A stretch of DNA of 64,000 bases from Lachnospiraceae bacterium P6A3 (GTDB taxonomy: Bacteria > Bacillota > Clostridia > Lachnospirales > Lachnospiraceae). The position numbers and the translations under genes are program-made. The notes beneath the pieces were generated by a model. The model was given only the letters and a program-made list of their open reading frames with translations, searched no databases and was not told the DNA's origin. The DNA lies in assembly GCA_000702085.1 (NCBI GenBank), contig JNKP01000007.1:62001-126000 (forward strand), in the 5' to 3' direction. Below, in pieces: positions 43,701-52,985 of this stretch (the stretch's first letter is position 1; the number at the start of each line of letters is the position of its first letter).

Positions 43701-44339
43701 ATGGTTGAAGTCAGAGATATCCGCAAATCATACGGTAGAAAACTTATCCTTGACGGAGTAGGTTTTTCGGCCGGACCCGGTGAGCAGATAGCACTTGTCG
43801 GAAGGAACGGCTGCGGCAAGAGCACACTCATGCAGATAATGGCCGGTCTGATAAAGGCCGATTCGGGAACTGTGTCTTATTTCGGACAGGGTATACGTAC
43901 CGGACGCGGTTTTTCTCATACCGTCGGTTATCTGCCTCAGGAGAATCCGCTGATCGAGGAATTATCGGTCGCAGATAACATATCGCTCTGGTCCGGATCA
44001 AGGGTCCGCCCCGATGATGAAGTCGTTAAGATGTTTCATCTGAAGGATATGCTGAAGGATCCTGTGTATAAGCTTTCCGGCGGAATGAAGCGAAGAGTGG
44101 CCATAGCCTGTGCCTGCGTGCACATGCCTCCGGTCATGCTCATGGATGAGCCCACTGCCGCTTTGGACATCTACTACAGACTTGAAGTCCGTAAGTGGAT
44201 GAAGCAATACAGGGATATGAACGGAACCATTATTACCGTAACTCACGATTCCGATGAAATGTCGGATTCGACGAGATGCCTTCTTATTGAAGACGGCATC
44301 ATCAAAGAATACGAGGAGGAAAAGAAAAATGCATTTTGA
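43701..44339 (+). CDS. ABC transporter ATP-binding protein
   Basis: ATPase subunit of 212 residues, for an ABC-2 exporter. Walker A is GRNGCGKST (near 33), the signature is LSGGMKRR (near 125) and Walker B is VMLMDEPTA (near 145), with the H-loop THDSDE (near 180). ATG 43701 follows GGGTGGTGAT; an in-frame ATG at 43683 sits on the start of transcription. Its stop overlaps the next gene by 11 bases. The two permeases come third and fourth in this operon. Confidence 0.93.
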   Translation: MVEVRDIRKSYGRKLILDGVGFSAGPGEQIALVGRNGCGKSTLMQIMAGLIKADSGTVSYFGQGIRTGRGFSHTVGYLPQENPLIEELSVADNISLWSGSRVRPDDEVVKMFHLKDMLKDPVYKLSGGMKRRVAIACACVHMPPVMLMDEPTAALDIYYRLEVRKWMKQYRDMNGTIITVTHDSDEMSDSTRCLLIEDGIIKEYEEEKKNAF

Positions 44340-45975
44340 TCCCAACACAGGCGAAAAGATCATGGATCCCGGCGACGAGGTTCAGGCTACCGCCGAAAAT
44401 ACCGCCAATCAGGCACAGGAAAACGCAGCAAATGCTGCAGCTCAGGTACAGGCAGATGCTGCTCAGGCTAACAATGCCGCAGCTCAGACCGCAGCAGCCC
44501 AGGCTCAGGCAGCTCAAGCTCAGGCACCTCAGTTCCAACAGGCACCCCAGTTCCAGCAGGTACCCCCTAACACCAATAATGTTAAGAAGGGAATGCCCAT
44601 CGGTGCCGTTATCGGTATCGTTGTAGCTGTTGTTGCGATTATCGCCGTTATTGCAGTTCTTGCAATGAGAGGACTCGGCGCTAAGGTTTCACTTTTGAAC
44701 ACCATCACAACCGCTTATGACGGAGAGTTCCTTACCGACGCTACCAAGAACCTCAGCTATAAGCCTTTCAGCGACATGACCGTTAAGGTTGAAATGGAGA
44801 TGGATGATGTCGAAGTTCTTATGAGCCTCGCAAGTGAAGCTTCTTCACACACCAGATCCGTATATTCCGAGATCACTTATGACGGATTTACCATCGATGC
44901 TACCGCATATATCGATGAGAAGCAGATCCTTGCTTCATGCCCCGTTCTCGGAGATTATCTCTTCAAGTATGATTATTCAAACGATAAGAACTCCGGATAC
45001 ATCGCAGATATTCTTGACGAAGAGGATCTTGATGTTGCCGATCTCAATGCAATGATCGCATTCCTTAATGACAACTCCGGATCTATCGAGAAATTCTATG
45101 ACAAGTCCGTTGCTTATTTCACCGATTGTGTTGCAAGCCTTGATTTCAAGAAGACCGGCAACAAAGAGACCTTTACCGTTAACGGAAATAAGGTTGAGTG
45201 CAAAGAGTATCAGGTAGTTATCACCGAGGAGACTCTTGAGGCATGGATCACCGGTTATCAGAAGATAGTTGAGGATTTTGTTGAGAGCAATTCTGACCTC
45301 GTTGAAACCATGGAGGAGATCTCCGGAGAAGAGCTGGACATTGAGGATATCTTCGAAGATCTGATCGATGAAGTTGAAGATGCTGAGGACGTTAAGCTTT
45401 CCATCTTTACAAAGGGAAAGGTTACCGCAGCCATCCGCCTTATCAACGAAGATGACGATCAGTATTTTGAGGTTCAGCTTAAGGGCGGAGATTATCTTGC
45501 TCAGAACGTAGAAGTTATCTATAACGATGACGGAGATGAGCAGACCATTCTTACCGTTTCCGGTAAGACCAAGGGCGATACCCAGACCACCACTATCGAA
45601 ACAGAAGATGAATCATTCAGCTTCGAGTATTCTTTCAACAGAAAGAGCGGTGAGTTCGAGATGACCATGGAGCAGTGGGGAAGTGAGGTTTATGCTTGCG
45701 AAGCTACTCTTACCTTTGATAAGAATTCTTACACCATGGAGTTCGAGAAGCTTTCTTCCTATGGATACGAGATTGATTTCGATAAGTACATTATCACCGT
45801 TTCCAATAAGGCTGAGATCGTAAAGCCTAAGGGAGAAGAGTTCGATCTCGGAAATGCCGATGAGGACGATTTCCAGGATCTTGCAGAAGATATCATGGAT
45901 GAGCTTATGGACAATGATGATCTTCAGGAACTTATGGAAGAACTTGATCTTGATGATTTACTGTATTACCTGTAA
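44329..45975 (+). CDS. Q/A-rich single-span membrane protein, partner of the ABC exporter
   Basis: A 548-residue protein. It opens HFDPNTGEKI, which looks like the tail of a zinc ribbon without its cysteines, then a Gln/Ala-rich stretch (about 20-80), a membrane helix (about 88-112) and an outer domain of 430 residues ending in Asp/Glu-rich helices. Codon use is strongly biased to preferred codons compared with the ATPase and permeases around it, so it is probably abundant. GAGGAGG lies about nine bases before ATG 44329. No family is recognised. It may deliver to or sense for the exporter. Confidence 0.8.
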   Translation: MHFDPNTGEKIMDPGDEVQATAENTANQAQENAANAAAQVQADAAQANNAAAQTAAAQAQAAQAQAPQFQQAPQFQQVPPNTNNVKKGMPIGAVIGIVVAVVAIIAVIAVLAMRGLGAKVSLLNTITTAYDGEFLTDATKNLSYKPFSDMTVKVEMEMDDVEVLMSLASEASSHTRSVYSEITYDGFTIDATAYIDEKQILASCPVLGDYLFKYDYSNDKNSGYIADILDEEDLDVADLNAMIAFLNDNSGSIEKFYDKSVAYFTDCVASLDFKKTGNKETFTVNGNKVECKEYQVVITEETLEAWITGYQKIVEDFVESNSDLVETMEEISGEELDIEDIFEDLIDEVEDAEDVKLSIFTKGKVTAAIRLINEDDDQYFEVQLKGGDYLAQNVEVIYNDDGDEQTILTVSGKTKGDTQTTTIETEDESFSFEYSFNRKSGEFEMTMEQWGSEVYACEATLTFDKNSYTMEFEKLSSYGYEIDFDKYIITVSNKAEIVKPKGEEFDLGNADEDDFQDLAEDIMDELMDNDDLQELMEELDLDDLLYYL

Positions 45976-45996
45976 TGATCGGAAATCATTCTTTTA

Positions 45997-47217
45997 ATGA
46001 ACTATTCTTTACAGTACATAAGAATAGAACTTAAAAGAGCCGCTCATGCTTTGATGAGCGGTATGGTTACACTTATTATCATATCTGTTATTACACTGGG
46101 CTCTGCCGCGGCGTTATATACGCTGCTGCAGAGCCTTGGTATTTCCGAGCCCGTTAAGATTGCCGTAGCCACACCCGGAGACGGATCGATGTCTCAAATG
46201 GCGATCAGGCTTTTGCAGGGAATGGATTCCATAAAGGTTGTGTGTGAATTCGAACTGACGGATGAGCAGGGTGCAAGAGAAGGTGTATATAACGGAAATT
46301 ACGGAGCCGCGATAGTTCTTCCCGAAAACTTCTACGAAGGCGTTAATACGGGTGTGAATCCGCCTGCGCTTATTCTTGTTCCCGAGGAGATGTCCGAAGG
46401 ACTTAAAAATTTCGGCGATCTTCTGGAAGCTGCCGTTTCTTATGTGGATACGGTTGAGGGCGGTATCTATGCCGTAACCGATGCTTACTATGTATACGGA
46501 ATGTATGTAAGCAAGTCCGATATGGAGAACTATCTCACAAATATCTCTTTTGACATACTGCTGGGCAGGATAAAATTTTTCGATGACAGACTGGAAAGCT
46601 CCCTCGATGTTGATAATCTGATATCCTATGCCGCAGTGTCAGCGTGCCTCCTGATACTTATGGTTACCTGTACCGGATTCGGGTATCTGTATACCGCCAG
46701 GAGCAGGTCTGTTGAATATCTGCTTAAGAGGAACGGAATAGGTCCCGTCAAAAAAGGATTTGTAAGATTGTTTGTCATGATGCTCCAGCTCTTTGTGATC
46801 TATCTGCTCTTTACGCTGGTGATATATGCTGCATCCCGGATTATGGCTTCCTCAGACAGTGAATCCCTGGTTCTTGCGGGAAGATCTCTTGCGGATGCAC
46901 TTGATGTACTTAAGGAGATCGGAAATGTACTTCCCGTCCTTTTGTGTATTTGCGGCTTTACTCATTTGATCTATTCTCTTCTCGGAAGCCGTGAAGATGC
47001 AGGTCTTATTCTTCTTATTTTATTTATGATCATGCTCATAGTCGGAGGATGTATAGTCCCTTCCGTTTTCCTGCCCGATTCGATTGAAAGTCTGGGAGCA
47101 TTTCTTCCCGCGGCTCTTTGGAGAAATGACATTTTCTCCGGCGGAACCGCAAGGGAACTTATTATGGGCGTATTATTTTTCGCCGGAGGGGAGGGAATCA
47201 CATGTCTGTATACATGA
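45997..47217 (+). CDS. ABC-2 type permease, subunit 1
   Basis: A 406-residue permease. One N-terminal span (about 20-42) is followed by a large outer domain (about 50-205, with YNGNYGAAIVLPENFYEG) and five C-terminal spans, the layout of the ABC-2 membrane 3 family (PF12698). In that family the outer domain often resembles type VII/YhgE parts. It overlaps the second permease by 16 bases. The exported substrate is unknown. Confidence 0.85.
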   Translation: MNYSLQYIRIELKRAAHALMSGMVTLIIISVITLGSAAALYTLLQSLGISEPVKIAVATPGDGSMSQMAIRLLQGMDSIKVVCEFELTDEQGAREGVYNGNYGAAIVLPENFYEGVNTGVNPPALILVPEEMSEGLKNFGDLLEAAVSYVDTVEGGIYAVTDAYYVYGMYVSKSDMENYLTNISFDILLGRIKFFDDRLESSLDVDNLISYAAVSACLLILMVTCTGFGYLYTARSRSVEYLLKRNGIGPVKKGFVRLFVMMLQLFVIYLLFTLVIYAASRIMASSDSESLVLAGRSLADALDVLKEIGNVLPVLLCICGFTHLIYSLLGSREDAGLILLILFMIMLIVGGCIVPSVFLPDSIESLGAFLPAALWRNDIFSGGTARELIMGVLFFAGGEGITCLYT

Positions 47218-48251
47218 GCAGATTTCTTCTTTTCCTTAAGGCAAGACTGAAGAATCCCTTTACTTACATATGGATCGTGCTTATAGCATTTTCTCTGTTC
47301 CTTGTATCGAAATCCGTCATTCCCCTTTCGGAACCTTCTCAGGTACTGATACTGAATGAAGCCGGAGAATACGGGGAGAGGGTTTTTGAACTCCTGAATG
47401 TAACCGCGGAGCACGGCGGCGCATACATTTATATGGAAGCGGAAGATGAAGAGTCGCTTAAGGAACTTGTCAGAAAAGGACAGGCCGCATGCGGTTTTAT
47501 TTTCCCGGAGGATATGGAGGAAAGAATTGCCGCCGGTGATACGAAGAACATGATAGTTCTGATTACATCCACTTTTTCCGCAAAGGGACCTGCCATAAGG
47601 GAGAGCGTTTTTGCGGCACTTTACCGGGTGATGAATGCGGATATCATTGAGAGTAAGGAACCGGATCTGTTTGAGGAACCGGATCTTGTCAGGGATTATA
47701 TAAGAGAAAAATATGAGTATCTGGTTGGCAGTGACGAAGTCTTCAGGCTGGAATATGAGGTGGTTGAAACCTCACCCGATGCGGAGACGGACTTTTTGAG
47801 AGACAGTTCGGATCCTATCAGGGGAACTGCGGCAGTACTTATATTTGTCCTGAGTCTGTACAGTGCAAGCTCATATTTCGGAAAGGCGGGACGTTTCTTT
47901 AAAGCACTCGGAAGAAAAGAAAAAGCATTCAGTCTCTTCCTATATGAACTTTCGTCAATCCTGATCCCCGCTGTCTGCGGCCTTGTCATGATACGTATAC
48001 TTACTCCCGGGGAAGTTTCATTATTGAAGGAAAGCCTCATCTACACGATCTTTGTTTTGTTCAGCTGTATATGGAGCGGCGTCTTTGTGAGCTTTTTCAG
48101 GAGAAACGAGAAATATCTGCCTGCGGTATCGGTTCTTTTGTTCGTCTGTTTTGCCATTTGCCCCGTATTTTTTGATATTGCGGGTTATTTCCCGGTCATC
48201 AGGTATATAACCTCGTTTTTGCCACCCGCATTCTACCTTTATATGCTGTAA
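47202..48251 (+). CDS. ABC-2 type permease, subunit 2
   Basis: A 349-residue permease with the same layout as subunit 1: an N-terminal span (about 20-40), an outer domain (about 45-205, with GQAACGFIFPEDMEERI parallel to the matching part of subunit 1) and C-terminal spans. GGGAGGG lies before the ATG at 47202, within the end of subunit 1. The two probably form a heterodimer with the ATPase at 43701. Confidence 0.85.
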   Translation: MSVYMSRFLLFLKARLKNPFTYIWIVLIAFSLFLVSKSVIPLSEPSQVLILNEAGEYGERVFELLNVTAEHGGAYIYMEAEDEESLKELVRKGQAACGFIFPEDMEERIAAGDTKNMIVLITSTFSAKGPAIRESVFAALYRVMNADIIESKEPDLFEEPDLVRDYIREKYEYLVGSDEVFRLEYEVVETSPDAETDFLRDSSDPIRGTAAVLIFVLSLYSASSYFGKAGRFFKALGRKEKAFSLFLYELSSILIPAVCGLVMIRILTPGEVSLLKESLIYTIFVLFSCIWSGVFVSFFRRNEKYLPAVSVLLFVCFAICPVFFDIAGYFPVIRYITSFLPPAFYLYML

Positions 48252-48284
48252 ACGGGGCAAAACCGTTTTATAGAGGGCGTTTTA

Positions 48285-48313
48285 TTGACTTTTTACCCTT
48301 AAAAGTGGAAAAT
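48285..48313 (+). promoter_or_regulatory. Probable promoter of the zinc-ribbon propeller gene
   Basis: TTGACT, 17 bases, GAAAAT. A weak stem AAACGG/CCGTTT (48250-48268) separates it from the permease gene. Confidence 0.4.
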
Positions 48314-48351
48314 ACATATGTTTTATAGTTCGATAGAAAAGGAGAAAATAA

Positions 48352-50676
48352 ATGAAGTGTAAGAATTGCGGAAATGAGCTCTTAGACGGCGCTGTATTCT
48401 GCCAGGCTTGCGGAACCAGGCAGGATGAACCTGCTACAGAGGTTAAGCAGGAAGAGACCAAGGCCGAAGAAACCAAAGCCGAAGAAAAGCCCGTAGAAGA
48501 GAAGAAGGAAGAAAGTTCGGCTCAGCCCGAAGCACAGGCACAGCCCCAGCCCGAAGCACAGGCTCAGGCACCTGTTCAGCCCCAGGCGCAGCCTCAGGCG
48601 GGAGAGACTAAGAAGAAGTCACCCCTTCCCATTATTATCGGAATCGTTGCAGCGGTAGCTGTTATCGCTCTTATCGTACTCGGCATTAAGCTTATCGGAG
48701 GACTCGGAAGCAAGGGCGGTTCTTCCACTGCCGTTGCTTATGTCAGCAAGGGAACCCTTTGTGTTATCGAGGATGCCGCTGCCAAAGAGCCCAAGATCAT
48801 TGAAGTATGCGATCTTGATATTGACGAATCTGCTTATCTGCCCTACAACTTCATCACCTGGAGTGATGACCACAAGAGCATCTATTTCTTTGATGATGTA
48901 GATTCCGACGGAGTAGGAGATCTTTGCTATGTTCAGATCTCAAAGCTCGGCAAGGATAAGACCAAGAATGAATCCAAGATCGTTGTTATCGATGACAACG
49001 TATACATCAGCAGCCTCACTCTTCTTTCCAACGGAAAGATTCTCTATCTGACTTCCAAGGATAAGCTTTGCGTTTACGGCGGAAAAGAGCCCGAAGAGCT
49101 TGCAAAGGATGTAGACGATTATTACAAAACCGATGACGGAAAGGGTATTTATTACCTTTCAGATTATGAAGAAGAGGGTTATACTCTCAGCTACATGCCT
49201 ATTTCCGGCGAAGATTCAACCGAACTCGATGACGAAGTAGATTATATTTCCAGAGTCGAAGGAAACAGTGTTGTATATATTAAGTCCGAATACGATGAGG
49301 ACTATAACTATTCACGTTCTCTTTTCATCGGTGAAACCGACGGAAGCACCGAAGAGATCACCGATGCACTCGGAATAATGGGATCCATAACCGATAACGG
49401 CTTCTACTACACCGAGGAAGCTCCTTCAACCGTTACTCTTTATGATTACATCGACGATCCTTATGCTTCTTCCGATGAAAATGCGGTTGAGCCCGTGTAT
49501 CCCGATACCGATGCCGGATTTGTAAGTGCAAATGCCGAAGAAGTATTTGATGATTATAAGCTCGGAAGAATCATCAAGAAGTTCGACGGAGATCCCGTTG
49601 CATACATGGAAGACAATTGCTGGTCTTATACCATTAACGGCAAGGATTATTACTATATTTACAACAGCGATACTTATGAAGAGTATTATTACGACATAAC
49701 CGCAGGCGTATATTATCGCTACGATTATGACACCATGCAGGCTGCAAGAGATAAGTATTACGACGATCAGGAAGCATGGTACGATATCCAAAGCAGAATC
49801 TATCTCAGAGATGCTCTCAAGGAATATGAAGTAGATCCCGGATATGTAGCCCTTTATTATTACCACGACGGAAAGAGCGAGGAGATTGTAAGCGAATGCA
49901 AGGATGTAAGCCTTGTTTACATCGGACTTGACACTCCCATGGCTCTTTATCACGAAGCTGATTCAAGCTCCGTTGAGAAGCTCAGCATTGATGACATTGA
50001 TTATGCTTATGATGCATATGACAGACTCTTCGGATATTCCGCAGCATCCGACTACGGTAAGATTCTCTATGCCGTAGGAAATGATGTTAATCTTGAGCTC
50101 GGTGAAAGCGGAATGATCGGAAACATCGGCGGATCTTCCACCGATTCACGTATCGCCGTTGAAGTCAGAAATGAGGACGGAGCCGACTACATCCTTTACA
50201 ACATAAAGGGTTCAAGCCTCGAGCAGGATTCCAAGTTCGATGATGAAGCTGAGATCGTTTCCGGTTTTACCGGCGGAAAAGTTTACTTCCTTAAGAATGT
50301 CTCCGATAACGGATCAACTGCCGACGTATTTATTTATGACGGTAAGGACAATACCAAGGTTATCAAGAACGTCAGCATTTATGAGTCAGGTATGGTATTC
50401 AGTACCGGAAGTATGATCTTCTCCGACGACAACGGAAAGGCAATCCTTTACAATGCATCCGGAGATGAGATCGTTAAGCTCGGAGATATTGAAACCATGT
50501 GGCGTGACGTAAACTACATTTCCGATAAGAAGATCATCTTTGTCGCAGACGAAAAGCTCTGCTATTTCAACGGAAAAGAAACCTTCAAGATTGCAAACCG
50601 TATTGAATACGTAAGATTTGTAAGTACATCCGGATCCACACTTACCACTTACAACTACGGTTACGGAGTCGACTGA
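48352..50676 (+). CDS. Zinc-ribbon, single-span membrane protein with outer propeller-like domain
   Basis: A 774-residue protein of the same plan as the one at 41731: zinc ribbon (CKNCGNEL...FCQACGTR), E/K then Gln/Pro/Ala linker (about 25-85), membrane helix (about 90-112) and a 650-residue outer domain. The outer domain has repeated short beta segments with Ser/Tyr/Asp (SDDHKSIYFFDDVDSDGVGD, GKILYLTS, KGIYYLSDY), like a WD40/TolB-type propeller. It is tyrosine-rich in the middle. Preferred codons dominate, so it is probably abundant. AAAGGAG precedes the ATG at 48352. No known function. Confidence 0.8.
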   Translation: MKCKNCGNELLDGAVFCQACGTRQDEPATEVKQEETKAEETKAEEKPVEEKKEESSAQPEAQAQPQPEAQAQAPVQPQAQPQAGETKKKSPLPIIIGIVAAVAVIALIVLGIKLIGGLGSKGGSSTAVAYVSKGTLCVIEDAAAKEPKIIEVCDLDIDESAYLPYNFITWSDDHKSIYFFDDVDSDGVGDLCYVQISKLGKDKTKNESKIVVIDDNVYISSLTLLSNGKILYLTSKDKLCVYGGKEPEELAKDVDDYYKTDDGKGIYYLSDYEEEGYTLSYMPISGEDSTELDDEVDYISRVEGNSVVYIKSEYDEDYNYSRSLFIGETDGSTEEITDALGIMGSITDNGFYYTEEAPSTVTLYDYIDDPYASSDENAVEPVYPDTDAGFVSANAEEVFDDYKLGRIIKKFDGDPVAYMEDNCWSYTINGKDYYYIYNSDTYEEYYYDITAGVYYRYDYDTMQAARDKYYDDQEAWYDIQSRIYLRDALKEYEVDPGYVALYYYHDGKSEEIVSECKDVSLVYIGLDTPMALYHEADSSSVEKLSIDDIDYAYDAYDRLFGYSAASDYGKILYAVGNDVNLELGESGMIGNIGGSSTDSRIAVEVRNEDGADYILYNIKGSSLEQDSKFDDEAEIVSGFTGGKVYFLKNVSDNGSTADVFIYDGKDNTKVIKNVSIYESGMVFSTGSMIFSDDNGKAILYNASGDEIVKLGDIETMWRDVNYISDKKIIFVADEKLCYFNGKETFKIANRIEYVRFVSTSGSTLTTYNYGYGVD

Positions 50677-50705
50677 TAAATATCACTTGGGAGGACAGGC
50701 GTTTT

Positions 50706-51206
50706 ATGGATAAGGGATATTATGAATTTATGGTAAAGGGCAAGCCCAATACCACAGCAAAGATTTTAAAGGTGGTTCTGCTCATTCTGACAGTCCTCAC
50801 CCTTATCGGTGCCTTCCTTCTGGGTAACATGATACTGATAATCCTGGGAATAGCATTCGGTGTGGGCACCTATTTTTCCTCGATGTATACGGATGTGGAA
50901 TATGAATATCTGTATCTGGAAAAAGAACTCTCCATCGACAAAGTTTTTAACAAGGAACGCAGAAAACATGTTGAGACTTTGAGCCTTGATAAAGCTCAGG
51001 TATTTGCTCCGGAAAAGAGTTCGAAGCTTGATAATTTCGGAAACGTTCAGGGTAAAGTCACCGATTACAGCAGTGCCGAAGAAAACAACGGACTCAAGAA
51101 ATACGTAATGTTTTACGAAGGAAACCGTAAGATTTTCTTCTCACTGGACGAAGAGATGGTCAAGGTTTTCAAGAACAAATGCCCAAGGATCTTCAGTGAA
51201 TATTGA
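50706..51206 (+). CDS. DUF6106-like two-span membrane protein
   Basis: A 166-residue protein with two close membrane helices (about 20-55) and a cytoplasmic beta-rich domain. The pattern DVEYEYLYLEKELSIDKVFNKERRK after the helices is familiar from a clostridial family I believe is DUF6106. GGGAGG lies about six to ten bases before the ATG at 50706. It follows the zinc-ribbon protein by 29 bases and ends before a large hairpin, so it is the last gene of that unit. Function unknown. Confidence 0.75.
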   Translation: MDKGYYEFMVKGKPNTTAKILKVVLLILTVLTLIGAFLLGNMILIILGIAFGVGTYFSSMYTDVEYEYLYLEKELSIDKVFNKERRKHVETLSLDKAQVFAPEKSSKLDNFGNVQGKVTDYSSAEENNGLKKYVMFYEGNRKIFFSLDEEMVKVFKNKCPRIFSEY

Positions 51207-51215
51207 TTAAACAAG

Positions 51216-51258
51216 TCAAGGAAGTTTTTTACCTCAAAAGGGATAAAAACTTCCTTGA
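51216..51258. terminator. Long hairpin after the DUF6106-like gene
   Basis: TCAAGGAAGTTTTT (51216-51229) and AAAAACTTCCTTGA (51245-51258) are perfect 14-base arms. Its right arm runs into the -35 of the guaB promoter. Confidence 0.65.
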
Positions 51259-51283
51259 CATTTATTTTGGGTGATGATAATAT
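51255..51283 (+). promoter_or_regulatory. Promoter of guaB
   Basis: TTGACA, 17 bases, TAATAT, near consensus. The leader of about 60 bases is very T-rich. Confidence 0.75.
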
Positions 51284-51306
51284 CTTAAAAATTTTTCTTT
51301 TTTTAA

Positions 51307-52803
<1,497 letters not shown>

Positions 52804-52844
52804 TGCGCTATATTAGCGTAATAAAGTTTTTAGTGTGATTCCAT

Positions 52845-52874
52845 AAGCGGCGGATGAAAATCCGCCGCTTTTTC
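52845..52874 (+). terminator. Terminator of guaB
   Basis: AAGCGGCGGAT and ATCCGCCGCTT with loop GAAA, then TTTT. Confidence 0.9.
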
Positions 52875-52985
52875 TATGTTTTGCACCAAGGCAATTCCTT
52901 TTATTTGTCCCCCAAATATGGTATATTTGATACATTCAAAACTATGTAATTTTTCGTCTTTTGTAAAACGTTTTTTGAGGTAATC

